This document shows positions 20,116 through 30,246 of a stretch of 64,000 nt of DNA, piece after piece; the stretch's first letter is position 1, and the number at the start of each line of letters is the position of its first letter. The notes below the pieces were generated by a model, which searched no databases, was not told the origin of the DNA, and saw only the letters and a program-made list of their open reading frames with translations. This stretch comes from CAWIKY01 sp963836905. Lineage in GTDB: Bacteria > Pseudomonadota > Alphaproteobacteria > Caulobacterales > Hyphomonadaceae. A program made the position numbers and the translations under genes. Location of the stretch: assembly GCA_963836905.1 (NCBI GenBank), contig CAWIKY010000004.1:1-64000 (forward strand), written 5' to 3'.

Positions 20116-20350
20116 CATGGATATGGATGATATTGAGTGCTCCGAAATACCGCCTGTTACGGAAGAGATGTTTGCAGCCGGTCGAATGGTAACACCCGTT
20201 GAACGATCACTCCGGGCGTTGGGAATTGATCGAAAGCTGCTGGCGATCATGGCGAAGGACAATCCGGAGAGCGTTGTTGCCAGGATAAACGATATTTTGC
20301 GGCAGCATCTGGACGCCCCGACTGCGGTCACCAACCCGGCAAGGAAATAA
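20081..20350 (+). CDS. brnA: BrnA family antitoxin
   Basis: An 89-residue antitoxin. The acidic N-terminus with IPPVTEEMFAAGRM matches the BrnT-binding segment, and the C-terminus (VERSLRALGIDRKLLAIMA onwards) fits a ribbon-helix-helix DNA-binding domain used for autoregulation. AAAGGAGA lies 6-7 bases before the ATG inside the end of brnT, a strong site that favours excess antitoxin. It is 11 bp upstream of yidD. Confidence 0.82.
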   Translation: MSTAKLSEDVSDMDMDDIECSEIPPVTEEMFAAGRMVTPVERSLRALGIDRKLLAIMAKDNPESVVARINDILRQHLDAPTAVTNPARK

Positions 20351-20361
20351 GACGCTTTCCC

Positions 20362-20658
20362 ATGACGCCCGCCCGTTTTCTCCTTCGCGCCTACAAGCTG
20401 ACGCTGTCTAACGTCTTCTATGCCGTTGGCGTGCGCTGTCGGCATGAGCCGTCCTGTTCGGAATATGCTGCCGATGCAATGGACCGGCACGGCATCTGGC
20501 CGGCTTTCTGGATGGCACTGGCACGCGTACAGCGGTGCCGCCCCGGCGGCAGTCACGGGTTTGATCCCGCGCCGGAAACACTTGCAGAAACGTCTGCGCT
20601 TAGGCCTTGGCGTTACGGCGTCTGGCGGATCAAGGCGCGAACTAGTAACGGCCTGTAA
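20362..20658 (+). CDS. yidD: Membrane protein insertion efficiency factor YidD
   Basis: A 98-residue amphipathic peripheral membrane protein that assists YidC-dependent insertion of inner-membrane proteins. The family signature is intact: YKLTLSNVFY near residue 11, CRHEPSCSEYAADAMDRHG near 28, and RCRPGGSHGFDPAP near 57 with the three conserved Cys. It usually sits with rnpA/yidC in other phyla; in many alphaproteobacteria it lies before thrS, as here. Confidence 0.95.
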   Translation: MTPARFLLRAYKLTLSNVFYAVGVRCRHEPSCSEYAADAMDRHGIWPAFWMALARVQRCRPGGSHGFDPAPETLAETSALRPWRYGVWRIKARTSNGL

Positions 20659-20728
20659 TACCTGAAACAGGGTGTGCAGGCCGACGGTTTTCGCTAAACA
20701 CCCTTCACGTTTCAGGAACATATCTCTC

Positions 20729-22697
20729 ATGATCGAAGTCACGCTGCCCGATGGCGCGAAACGCGAATACGAAAACGGCGCCACGCCGTTCGATGTCGCT
20801 GCCTCAATCTCCAACTCCCTCGCCAAGAAAGCGCTTGCCGCAAAGGTGAATGGCGAGCTTTGGGATCTCACCCGCCCCCTGCCCGGCAATGCGAGCGTCG
20901 CGCTGGTAACGGCGCGCGACCCGGAAGGGCTTGAACTGGTCCGCCATGATGCCGCCCACGTGCTCGCTGAAGCCGTGCAATCGCTCTATCCCGGCACGCA
21001 GGTCACCATCGGCCCGGTGATCGAGGACGGCTTCTATTACGATTTTGCGCGCGAGGAGCCGTTCTCCACCGAAGACTTCGAGGCCATCGAAGCCCGGATG
21101 AACGAAATAATCGATGCCGACCGTCCCATTGTTCGTGAGGTCTGGGACCGCGATGAGGCGGCGACGCACTTCCGCGGGATCGGTGAGACCTACAAGGCGG
21201 AACTGATCGAGGATCTGCCCGAGGGCGAGGAGATCACCATCTATCGTCAGGGCGACTGGTACGATCTATGCCGGGGGCCGCATCTTCCCTCGACGGGGAA
21301 ACTGCCCAAGGCTTTCAAGCTGATGAAGCTGGCCGGTGCCTATTGGCGCGGCGACCATCGCAACCCGATGCTGCAACGCATTTACGGCACGGCCTGGTCG
21401 GACCCGAAGGACCTGAAAGCACATCTGGAGCGGCTGGAGGAAGCCGAGCGCCGCGATCACCGCCGACTGGGCCGCGAACTGAACCTGTTTCACTTTCAGG
21501 AGGATGCGCCCGGTCAGGTCTTCTGGCACCCGAAAGGCTGGTCGATCTATACCACGCTGCAGGACTATATGCGCCGCAAGCAGCGTGCGCATGGCTATCG
21601 CGAGATCAACACGCCGCAGGTTGTGAACCGGTCGCTCTGGGAGAAATCCGGTCACTGGGAAAAATACCCAGGAGAACATGTTCATCGTCGAAGTCGATGA
21701 GGATCATGCCCGCGAGAAGTCCGTCAATGCGCTCAAGCCCATGAACTGCCCCTGCCATGTGCAGGTCTATAATCAGGGCCAGAAGAGTTATCGCGACTTG
21801 CCGCTACGGCTGGCCGAGTTTGGCTCCTGCAGCCGGTATGAACCCTCGGGCGCACTGCACGGACTGATGCGGGTGCGCGGGTTCACGCAGGATGATGCAC
21901 ATGTGTTCTGCATGCCCGAGCAAATTGAGGCCGAGTGCGCCGCCTTCATAAAAATGCTCAGCGAGGTCTACTCCGAGATCGGGTTTGATGAGTTCGAAAT
22001 CATGTTCTCGACACGCCCGGAAAAGCGCGTCGGATCGGACGAAAGCTGGGACCGGGTCGAGAATGCACTGGAAAGTGCTATCAAGGCGACGGGCCGCGAC
22101 TTCACGCTGGATCCGGGCGAGGGGGCCTTCTACGGGCCGAAGCTGGACTTCAAACTGACCGACGCTATCGGACGGGTCTGGCAACTCGGCACGTTTCAGG
22201 TCGATCCGAACATGCCCGAGCGCCTTGATGCAGTCTATGTCGGCGAAGACGGGGCCAAGCATCGCCCGATCATGCTGCACCGCGCGGTACTCGGCTCGTT
22301 CGAGCGCTTTCTCGGTATCCTGATCGAGAACTATTCGGGGGCCTTCCCGCTCTGGCTCGCCCCGGTTCAGGTGATCGTGGCGACCATCACCTCCGATGCC
22401 GACGACTATGCCGCGGACGTCGCGCAGAAACTGCGCGCGGCGGGGCTTCGGGTCGAGACCGATCTTCGCAATGAGAAGATCAACTACAAGGTCCGCGAAC
22501 ACTCGCTGCAGAAAGTGCCATATATCGCGGTTGTCGGCCGCAAGGAGGCCGAAGAGGGCACATTGGCGCTGCGACGTTTCGGGGGCAAGGCACAGGAAAT
22601 GCTGTCGCTCGATGCGGCTGCAGAGCGGATCGCTCAGGAAGCGCTCGCGCCCGATCTGGCGGACAAGCGCAAGGAAAATGCAGCAGAAACCCGCTGA
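20729..22697 (+). CDS. thrS: Threonyl-tRNA synthetase (one frameshift)
   Basis: Charges tRNA-Thr. Corrected length is about 655 residues, as expected. Domains in order are the TGS domain (MIEVTLPDGAKREYENG), the editing domain with HDAAHVLAEAVQSLYP, and CRGPHLPSTG. The class II core has MNCPCHV (zinc Cys), motif 2 in FGSCSRYEPSGALHG and RGFTQDDAHVFC, and a C-terminal anticodon-binding domain ending in YIAVVGRKEAEEGTLALR. An extra C in the run at 21667-21669 breaks the frame after HWEKY, which should continue QENMFIVEVDEDHA. An essential gene, so the break is almost certainly a sequence error. Start chosen at the ATG that gives the TGS domain. Confidence 0.96.
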
Positions 22698-22790
22698 CCG
22701 GCACTTTTCTTGCTTGATCTTCCGGTAGAATGTCCGCCTGTTGCCGCACGTGAACAGGACTGGCGGTCATCGACCGGCCGAAAGGTAACT

Positions 22791-24017
22791 ATGGTACTCC
22801 CTGCCTGGACCGCCTACTGGCTCTTATGGCCTGTCCTTGCCACACTTGGCGGACAGGGCATGGCTCCCATGCTGGCCTTTCTCGGCCTGTTTGCACTGAC
22901 CCGTTTCGGCACCGGTTTGCCGGTTCCGCGCCTGTATGTCTGGGCGTTCCTTCTTTTCATGGCTTGGGCCGTGACGACCAGCATCTGGGCACCGGGCGGC
23001 GGACCGCCGGTCCATTTCGACCCGACAACCGGAAGCATGGCAATCGACTCAGGCGCGATCCGCGTCGCCATGGCGGCCGTCCTCGGACCGCTCGCGCTAT
23101 GGGGCATGGCAGGCGCAGTCGAACATCGTGACCGTGCGGCCTGGCTCGGCATGGCCATGCGGTTTGCCATCGGCCTGCAGGCATTGGTCCTTCTGATCAT
23201 CACGCTCTTCCCGGGTGCCATAGCTGCCGCAGTGGCGTCGATCAGCGGACCCGGCGAGATTGGTCAGAACTTCATCCGCAACGTCAATCTGGGATGTCTC
23301 ATCCTGCCGCTGGTGATCGTGCTGGGCTTTCGCCGCGGTGCCAGCGCCGGGCTTCTGGCGGGTGGTGCGTTTGGCGCGATCCTTCTCTATGCATCTGTCA
23401 GACTGGATTCGCAGGCCGCAAGCATAGCTGTCATCGCGGCATTAGCTGGAACCGCTTTTGGTGCCATGGCAGGGCGACGCGGCTTTCTCGTCCTTGGGCT
23501 TCTCTCGGCCGCGCTTCTTGCCGCCATGCCGCTGATCATCGGCGGTGTGTTACAGCTGTCCTCAGCCAGCGAACCGGGGGCATTGCCGCTATCGGTGACC
23601 TCGCGGCTGGAAAGCTACGCCTATGTGATGGAGCGGATCGAGGCGCGACCCTGGCTGGGCTGGGGGCTTGAAGCTTCGAAAGGCTGGAAGGACACTTTCG
23701 GGGCAGATGCCGGAATTCTCGCCGGATACCGGCTTGTACCGGGCCATCCGCATAATATGGGACTGCAGCTCTGGGCCGAAACCGGCCTTGCGGGTGTCGT
23801 GCTGCTGGTTCTTGCCCTGATTGTCTTCAGCCTGCGCCTGAGCACGGCCAAGGCCATGACCCACCGTCAGGCCGCGTTCGGATGCGGGCTCTGGGGAGCA
23901 GCGATGCCGTTTGTGCTGTTTTCCTACAGCCTCTGGAACGAGGCGTTCTGGTGCGCGATAGCGTTCGTTGCTGCCTGTGTCTTCCTGCCGGCCCTTCGCA
24001 AGGCTGTCCGGCTTTGA
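22791..24017 (+). CDS. O-antigen ligase/polymerase-like membrane protein
   Basis: A 408-residue polytopic protein with about ten hydrophobic segments. A periplasmic loop bears RLESYAYVMERIEARPWLGW and GHPHNMGLQLWAETG at about residues 275-330, the Wzy/WaaL (O-antigen ligase family) signature with its conserved Arg and His. Such proteins join or polymerise lipid-linked glycans on the periplasmic side. AAAGG precedes the ATG. It overlaps the next glycosyltransferase start, and the pair probably works on one cell-surface polysaccharide. Confidence 0.82.
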   Translation: MVLPAWTAYWLLWPVLATLGGQGMAPMLAFLGLFALTRFGTGLPVPRLYVWAFLLFMAWAVTTSIWAPGGGPPVHFDPTTGSMAIDSGAIRVAMAAVLGPLALWGMAGAVEHRDRAAWLGMAMRFAIGLQALVLLIITLFPGAIAAAVASISGPGEIGQNFIRNVNLGCLILPLVIVLGFRRGASAGLLAGGAFGAILLYASVRLDSQAASIAVIAALAGTAFGAMAGRRGFLVLGLLSAALLAAMPLIIGGVLQLSSASEPGALPLSVTSRLESYAYVMERIEARPWLGWGLEASKGWKDTFGADAGILAGYRLVPGHPHNMGLQLWAETGLAGVVLLVLALIVFSLRLSTAKAMTHRQAAFGCGLWGAAMPFVLFSYSLWNEAFWCAIAFVAACVFLPALRKAVRL

Positions 24018-25006
24018 CCGATCGTCTGCCAAGCGTCAGCGCAATCGTTGTTGCCTATTATCCGGGGCCGTCCCTGCGCGAGTGCCTGAACGCGCTGAGG
24101 GCCAGCCACAATCTCAGCGAGGTCGTTCTCGTCAACAACGGCAATACGCCTGAGGAGACCGAATGGGTCGAGGCGTTCGCTGCCAAGTCGGACATTCCCT
24201 ACAGGATCGTTTCCGGCCACGGGAATATCGGATTTGCCCGCGCGGTGAATCTGGGCGCAAGGCATGCGACCGGAGAGCGCCTGCTGATCATCAATCCGGA
24301 CGCCGTTCTGCTGCATGGTTCGGTGCGGGCGCTCGAAGCGGCGTTGGTCCCGGCCAGAAAGCCTGCGCTGGTCGGCGGCAAGCTCTTTTATTCCAACGGA
24401 CAGGAACAGCGCGGCGGACGCCGTGAACTGCTCACGCTCGGACGCGCCTTCATCAATTACTTCGGCTTGAGCAAGCTCGAACCTGTCATTCCTGCCTTGC
24501 GCGACATGCACCGCGAGGGCGACCCCGAGCCGGATGGCCCCGTACCCATGCCCGTCGTTTCAGGCGCGCTCTGTTACATGACTGCCGTTGATTTTGCCGC
24601 TCTCGGCGGTTTCGATGAGGGATATTTCCTGCACGTCGAGGATATCGATCTTTGCCGCCGCGTTGGCGAAGCGGGCGGACAGGTAATCTACACCCCCAAA
24701 GCGGGCGCGCTGCATTACGGCTCGACCTCGCGCGTCAGCGCCATGTTCGTGGAGTGGAACAAGGCCAAGGGGCTGACGCGTTACTTTCGCAAGAATGCCG
24801 GTGGGCCGTTTGAAACCATGATCGCATCGGTAGCGATCCTGCCGTTTGCCGGTCTGTTGATGGGGCGCTCGCTCGCTATTCGCAGCGTGCTGGAAGTACG
24901 GGCTTTCCTGACGCGCCATCTACCCCGGAAATATGCCCGCGCGCGAAAGGCCGGAGGAGACGGAGTGGCCGAGAACTCCTTCCAGCCAACGCGCCGTGGC
25001 GATTAG
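24014..25006 (+). CDS. Family 2 glycosyltransferase
   Basis: A 330-residue GT-A fold enzyme. Visible are SVSAIVVAYYPGPSLRECL at the start, VVLVNNGN near residue 41, INPDAVLL near 93 (the DxD-like position) and GFDEGYFLHVEDIDLCRR near 205, as in rhamnosyltransferase-type GT2 enzymes. A TTG start is inferred: it overlaps the preceding TGA (TTGA), and no ATG or GTG lies close enough. The last 87 bp overlap the convergent mvaB gene. Confidence 0.85.
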   Translation: MTDRLPSVSAIVVAYYPGPSLRECLNALRASHNLSEVVLVNNGNTPEETEWVEAFAAKSDIPYRIVSGHGNIGFARAVNLGARHATGERLLIINPDAVLLHGSVRALEAALVPARKPALVGGKLFYSNGQEQRGGRRELLTLGRAFINYFGLSKLEPVIPALRDMHREGDPEPDGPVPMPVVSGALCYMTAVDFAALGGFDEGYFLHVEDIDLCRRVGEAGGQVIYTPKAGALHYGSTSRVSAMFVEWNKAKGLTRYFRKNAGGPFETMIASVAILPFAGLLMGRSLAIRSVLEVRAFLTRHLPRKYARARKAGGDGVAENSFQPTRRGD

Positions 25007-25816
25007 GCCGGCAAGATCGAGCCCGGTATCGAAGCCCGCCCGTTCGAGCATATAGACCACATCCTCCGTCGCAACATTACCCGTGGCTGCCGGTGCGAAC
25101 GGGCACCCGCCTATCCCGCCGCAGCTGGCATCGATCACGTTCACGCCCGCCTCAACAGCCGCCGCGACATTCGCAAGTCCGGTCTTGCGGGTATCGTGGA
25201 AATGCATCCGCAAGAACACATCGGGCGCATGCAGCAAGACCGTTTCGATGCGTGCGCGAACATCCCATGGTGTGGCCACGCCGATCGTGTCGCCCAGCGC
25301 CAGTTCGCAGACGCCCGCCCGCTGGGCCCGTCCGGCAAGCTGACCGATCACCGCCGGATCCACGTCCCCGTCATACGGGTCCCCGAAGGCGACAGAAATG
25401 GTGGCCGAAAGCGGTATCCCGGCCTCGTGGACAAGCGGCGCGCACAAGCTGAGCATGTCAGCGCTTTCGGTGGGTGACATGCCCTGATTGCGCCGTCCGA
25501 ACGCCTCGCCTGCCACCAGCACGAAGTTGATCTCGTCCGCTTTGGCATCGATGGCACGGCGCACGCCCTTTTCGTTCAGAGCCAATGCGATGTGGCGCAC
25601 GGGTTTCGTCCGGTCGAGGCCGGCAAAGACCTGCGCGCTGTCAGCCATTTTGGGAACGGCTTTAGGCGAAACGAAGCTGCCCGATTCCATCCGTTTCACG
25701 CCGCAATCGATCAACCGGTCGATGAACTCCAGTTTCTGGTCTGTTGTCAGATCGGCAGGATCGTTCTGCAAACCGTCCCTCGGACCGACTTCAACGATTT
25801 CGATGAAACGGCTCAT
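24920..25816 (-). CDS. mvaB: Hydroxymethylglutaryl-CoA lyase
   Basis: Cleaves HMG-CoA to acetyl-CoA and acetoacetate, the last step of leucine breakdown. The 298-residue length fits. Signatures are VEVGPRDGLQND near residue 8, KRMESGSFVSPKAVP near 41, FHDTRKTGLANV near 206 (metal-binding His) and the active-site Cys loop DASCGGIGGCPFAPAATGN near 237. The ATG overlaps the stop of the GT39 gene (ATGA). No other leucine-degradation gene is next to it here. Confidence 0.94.
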   Translation of the reverse strand: MSRFIEIVEVGPRDGLQNDPADLTTDQKLEFIDRLIDCGVKRMESGSFVSPKAVPKMADSAQVFAGLDRTKPVRHIALALNEKGVRRAIDAKADEINFVLVAGEAFGRRNQGMSPTESADMLSLCAPLVHEAGIPLSATISVAFGDPYDGDVDPAVIGQLAGRAQRAGVCELALGDTIGVATPWDVRARIETVLLHAPDVFLRMHFHDTRKTGLANVAAAVEAGVNVIDASCGGIGGCPFAPAATGNVATEDVVYMLERAGFDTGLDLAGLIATARWLEGVLGHSVSSGLSRAGIFPG

Positions 25817-27694
25817 CCCTGGACTTCTCCTGTTGCGCGGGGCGGCGGGCTCTCAAAGCAGGGGTCCGCATCGACCCTGACGCCTATGAAATGCACGGGA
25901 TCGCCATTGGAATAATTCAGCGCATAATGTGGCTTGCCGGTCGTCATGCAGCGGTTCTGTGCATTGGCCTGATCCCGCAATGCCTGCAAGGCCAAAGCGC
26001 CCTCTTTCCTGTCTTCAAGATTGACCACCCAGGCCGATACCGGCGTTTCCTCAACCGGAGCGAGATCGGTACTGGCATAAGGGCTGATCTTTACAGTCGT
26101 GCCGGTCTCGAAGACGAAGCTCGGCTCGGCATAGCCGATGGCGGCAACCGCGCCCGGCGGTGCCAGCAGGCAGTCGTCCTGACCCGGCAAGGCACAAACA
26201 TCGGCAAGGGCGGCGCGGGCCGCATGGGTCGGTTGAACCCAGGTCTGCTCGGGCAGGAAGGCAATGCGGACATGCCAGCCAAGAACAAGGCTAGTTGCCA
26301 GGGCCAGCATCAATGCGGTTTGCAAACGCCGCCCCAGACTGGCCAACACAACGCCGCTGACCAAAAGCGCCGCAATCGCCAACGGCCAGAGCGGCACATC
26401 GACATAGCCCCATGCAGCCCTGACGGCTTCTTCCGAAACGGTTTTGAAATCGCCTGCAGCCTCGGCCATGCCAAGTTCTTCGCCCAGCGGAGAGGCAATC
26501 ATCCCGATGACCAGCGCGCCCAACACAAAGGCTAACAGCGAAATGGCGCGGCTGACGGGCAGCTTCAGACCCTCGATCATCCGCAAAAGCCCGTAGCCGC
26601 AGATGAGCGCCAGTGCCGGATAGGCCGGCAGGATGTAATGGCTGAGCTTGGTGGGCAGAAACTCGAACAGGAGCCATGTCGGCACCGCCCATGCGATAAG
26701 CACGCGCAGGCCGCCGGTTTCGACCGAACGAAAGGCTCCCGGGCTCGCGAAAACGCTTCACGACAGACACCACGCCGGGGATCAGAAACAGTGTCGCGGG
26801 GAAGAAGTGCGTTGCCAGATGCAGAAGGTGATAACCCGGCAGGCCGCCATGGCCTTCGGACGCCGTCACCAGCTTGTCGCGCAAATCCTTGCCGACAGCG
26901 CCTTTGACGAACTCGCCATCGGTCGCAAACTGGATCGCGAGGAACCAGGGCAGAACCATTGCGACAAACAAAAGCGGGCCCGGCCACCAGGCCAGCGGTT
27001 TCATCCAGTCGGTCCGGCGCTCCCACGCCAGCAGAACCAGCACCATGAAGCCTGCCACCATGGGCGTGACCGGCCCCTTGATGAGAAATCCGAACCCCAT
27101 CGCGAACCAGAACAGCATGACCAGGCGTTTGTCGGTCCCGCGCACCGGCGGCCCGTTTGCCTGCACATAGCGTTCCCGCAAGTGAATGAGCGCGCCGACC
27201 CCAAGCGTGGTGATGGCGACCAGAACGCCGTCGGTCTTGGAGATATGCGCTTCGCTCGTCAGAAGGAGGCCCGTGCCGAAGAGCGCCGCGCCCAGAAAGG
27301 CGGCACGCCTGCCGATGAACGGAATACCGGCCCAAAAGAGGATCGCCGTCGCCAGCGCCCCGCCAATGAAGGATGGCAGGCGATAGCTCCAGATCTCCCG
27401 CGCCTCGACCGAGGAAAACAGCGCCGTCGTTCCCGCTTGCAGCCAGTGGATACCGGCGGGCTTCTTGTTTCGCTGTCCGTCCTGATAGCGGATGGTGATG
27501 TAGTCGCCGGTCTCCAGCATCTGCTTGGAGGCCTGCGCAAACCGGCTTTCGTCCCGGTCAAGCGCGGGCATTGTAAAGACGCCGGGCGCCGCCGTGATCA
27601 GCGTCAGCAGGAACAGCAATACGTAGCCGCGCACGCCCGAACACAGCCGGTCGAGCATCGAAAATCTGTCAGGTGCGGCGGCGGCGGCGGTCAT
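25813..27694 (-). CDS. ArnT-like family 39 glycosyltransferase (one frameshift)
   Basis: About 626 residues after correction: a polytopic lipid-linked-sugar transferase of the GT39/PMT fold. The first periplasmic loop carries the catalytic-type PALDRDESRFAQASKQML near residue 30, then RYQDGQRNKKPAGIHWLQA near 56; both are typical of ArnT and relatives that decorate lipid A or glycans. An extra G (CCCGGG at 26738-26743) breaks the frame; the protein continues as FRSVETGGLRVLIAWAVPTW. The start at 27694 leaves 16 bp after fabI. An in-frame longer start would overlap fabI. Confidence 0.83.
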
Positions 27695-27710
27695 GAGCAG
27701 TCCGCGCGGC

Positions 27711-28520
27711 TCAGTCCTGCAGGTCCGGCACGCCGACAACATGGAAGCCCGCATCAACGTGCAGCACTTCACCGGCAATCGAGAGACCAAGGTCTGACAA
27801 GAGATAGAGCGCGCAGCCTGCCACGCCTTCCATGCTCGTGTCTTCTTTCAGGAGCGACCATTCGCGGCCCGTGCTCATCAGTCCCTTGCCGCCCTTTATG
27901 CCCGCCATGGCGAGGGTGCGCATCGGCCCGGCAGAGATCGCGTTGACGCGGATGCCCTTCGGCCCGAGATCACGCGCGGCATAGCGCATCGAAGCTTCGA
28001 GCCCGGCCTTGGCAACGCCCATGACGTTATAGGAGGGCACCACACGCTCGGCGCCCAGATAGGTCATCGTCACCATCGCGCCGCCATCCGGCATGATCGC
28101 GCTGGCCCGTTTTGCAGCATCCACGAAGGAGAAGACCGAGATATCCATCGCGCGGCGAAAGCCTTCACGGGTGGTGTTTTCCACGAACGAGCCCTGCAGC
28201 TCATCCTTGCCGGCAAAGGCGATGGCGTGGACCAGAAAGTCGATCTTGCCCCATTTATCGGCGATCATCGCGAACGCCTTGTCCATCTCTTCATCATTGG
28301 TGACGTCGGCGGGGACCATGAAATCCATGCCGATGCTTTCGACCAGCGGGCGGACACGCTTTTCCAGCACCTCGCCCTGATAGGTAAAGGCAAGCTCTGC
28401 ACCCTGCGCGGCCAGCTGGCTGGCAATACCCCAAGCGATGGAGTTCTGGTTGGCGACACCCATGATGAGGCCGCGCTTGCCCTTCATCAGTTCGCCTTTC
28501 GGCATGGTCCAGTCAGACAT
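27711..28520 (-). CDS. fabI: Enoyl-[acyl-carrier-protein] reductase (NADH)
   Basis: Carries out the last reduction of each fatty acid elongation cycle. A 269-residue SDR-fold enzyme with the FabI-type nucleotide motif GVANQNSIAWGIA near residue 22, HAIAFAGKDELQG near 100 and the catalytic Tyr...Lys in YLGAERVVPSYNVMGVAKAG at about 148-167. The start at 28520 is supported by AGGAG; an in-frame ATG 30 bp upstream lacks one. First gene of the fabI-GT39-mvaB leftward operon. Confidence 0.95.
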   Translation of the reverse strand: MSDWTMPKGELMKGKRGLIMGVANQNSIAWGIASQLAAQGAELAFTYQGEVLEKRVRPLVESIGMDFMVPADVTNDEEMDKAFAMIADKWGKIDFLVHAIAFAGKDELQGSFVENTTREGFRRAMDISVFSFVDAAKRASAIMPDGGAMVTMTYLGAERVVPSYNVMGVAKAGLEASMRYAARDLGPKGIRVNAISAGPMRTLAMAGIKGGKGLMSTGREWSLLKEDTSMEGVAGCALYLLSDLGLSIAGEVLHVDAGFHVVGVPDLQD

Positions 28521-28618
28521 GTGACACTCCTGTTTGTGCGTTGCGGACATATCTGCCGGTTTCGTGGCGAAATGTCACTAACAGGGCTGCGCGATCATGG
28601 CGGGGATGCCCGGCGGCG

Positions 28619-29194
28619 TCAGTCGAGACGCGGGAGGCCTGAAAGCGTCACGCTGAACCCGTTCAGAGACGGCGCGGCAACAGCGTCGTCAAAGCCAAAC
28701 CGGGCCGTCTCGCCCCATCCGTCCCCCGATGGCGATGAATGAGTGATGATCTCGCCTGCATCCACATCGACCACCCAGTACGCTTTCACGCCGTGCCGGG
28801 CATAGAGCGCAGGCTTGATGACCCTGTCTCGCTGGCCGGTAGACACACATACCTCGATAATTAGCGCGACATCGTTTCCGCGAAGATCGGAGAGGCGCTT
28901 GTCGCGCGCATAGACGTAGATGTCCGGCTCGGGCGCATCGAAGGAAGACAGACGCAGCGTGCTGTCTGCTATGATCGCGAACCGCTGAAGATCAAGTCCG
29001 GTATAGAGACCCTGAACAATCGTGTTCTTCCAGTCGACGTGAGCAAAACATTCCGAAGGCATGGCGAGCAGCACCCCGTCTATGAGTTCATAAGGCGCGT
29101 CCGCTTCCATCATGCCGGAGCGCACCAGCGCATCAACATCTCCGGTAGAGAGGCGATAGCGGTCATCATCGGAGGCAGCCAGAAGAGCGTTCAT
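28619..29194 (-). CDS. Uma2 family endonuclease-fold protein
   Basis: A 191-residue protein of the Uma2 (DUF820) family, with a PD-(D/E)XK nuclease fold. The core residues are in APYELIDGVLLAMPS near residue 33, APEPDIYVY near 87 and ALIIEVCVST near 109, followed by K/Y in YARHGVKAYWVVD. The family is abundant in cyanobacteria and scattered in proteobacteria, with no proven biological role. The ATG at 29194 is chosen because the upstream extension lacks Uma2 similarity. Confidence 0.83.
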   Translation of the reverse strand: MNALLAASDDDRYRLSTGDVDALVRSGMMEADAPYELIDGVLLAMPSECFAHVDWKNTIVQGLYTGLDLQRFAIIADSTLRLSSFDAPEPDIYVYARDKRLSDLRGNDVALIIEVCVSTGQRDRVIKPALYARHGVKAYWVVDVDAGEIITHSSPSGDGWGETARFGFDDAVAAPSLNGFSVTLSGLPRLD

Positions 29195-29243
29195 GCCTTT
29201 AGCATAGCACAGGTCGGCGCTTACCGGTCGATTCCCGGACAAG

Positions 29244-30086
29244 CTAGCGTGGGGCTTCGAACGTGTTGTCGGCCAGGAGCGCGCCCTGCAATTTCTTCTG
29301 AATGTCCAGAGCGGTGCGGAAGGCGTTCGGATCGATGCTGACGGCGCGGTATTTGTCATTGTTGACGAGCGGCAGGGCGAAGGTGAGCGGCGTGCTGCCG
29401 CCCGCCAGCGCCTGCACCACCGCGTTGAGTTCATCGCTCATGAAGACCGCGACCGGCTCATTGCCGAGCGTCCCGTCCGGACCGGGTGTGCTGGACTTTT
29501 GCCATGTCATTTCGCGCCGGGTTTCGCCGAAGACAAGCATGGGCGTGGCTGTCAGGTCTATCGTGTCCCCGTCCCGCTTCATGGCTGGTCCGCTGGCTGA
29601 AAAGCCCTGACGCCCGAGACTGCGCATATGCAGTTTCACCTGACCGCGCTGATCAGGATTGAGGGTGCACTCAAGGTTCGGGCCCGAGCCGTAATCGGTC
29701 TCTGTGCAGGCAACGAAGGGCGTGGACGTTTCATAAGCGGCGGCTGCTTCCCCCAGATAGACGCTTGGTCCCTCCGCGCCATAGATAACGCGGAAAGGGA
29801 TGTCGCCGGAGGTGCCGACCTCATGCTGATAGCGGAACGGCTTGTAGGCATCGTCGACCAGAACGCAGATCATCTCGCCGCCAAACAGGGGGCCTTCGGC
29901 ATTGGGCTTCATTTCGATGGTATCGCTGGCGCGAGCAGCGTCTATCTCGCCGGTTTCGGTGCGGTCACATTGCAGATCATAGCGGGTGTCCTTCGGAGCC
30001 GACCGACCGGGCGCGGCAAACGCCGCAGACGCCAGAAGCGCGCCTGACAAGAGCACCAACCCTGTTCGTCTGATAGTCCTCTGCAT
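29244..30086 (-). CDS. Exported protein of unknown function
   Basis: A 280-residue protein with a clear signal peptide (TGLVLLSGALLASAAFAAPG, residues 8-27). The mature part has conserved-looking Cys positions (YDLQCDR, GGEMICVLVDD, PFVACTETDY, LECTLNP), possibly forming disulfides in the periplasm. It ends in a helical stretch rich in Ala/Leu. CAGGAG sits just before the ATG at 30086. I recognise no family. It is divergent from the nitronate monooxygenase gene. Confidence 0.65.
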   Translation of the reverse strand: MQRTIRRTGLVLLSGALLASAAFAAPGRSAPKDTRYDLQCDRTETGEIDAARASDTIEMKPNAEGPLFGGEMICVLVDDAYKPFRYQHEVGTSGDIPFRVIYGAEGPSVYLGEAAAAYETSTPFVACTETDYGSGPNLECTLNPDQRGQVKLHMRSLGRQGFSASGPAMKRDGDTIDLTATPMLVFGETRREMTWQKSSTPGPDGTLGNEPVAVFMSDELNAVVQALAGGSTPLTFALPLVNNDKYRAVSIDPNAFRTALDIQKKLQGALLADNTFEAPR

Positions 30087-30246
30087 GAAAATGCTCCTGG
30101 CCAAAATGCCAGCTTAGGGCGTCTGGCTCAAACGTCATACCCGCCAGCGGTGACTTGGCTTCAATCGTCCTCTGACCCTACGTCAGGCTTGCCGTTCGCC
30201 GTTCACAGGATAGGTTCAGCGCAAAGACAAACGGGGAGTTACGATC

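Noticed and set aside
20729..22697. Broken thrS, ftsA, alaS and nrdA as true pseudogenes
   Set aside because: These genes are essential and each resumes in frame after a one-base change; sequence error explains all of them.
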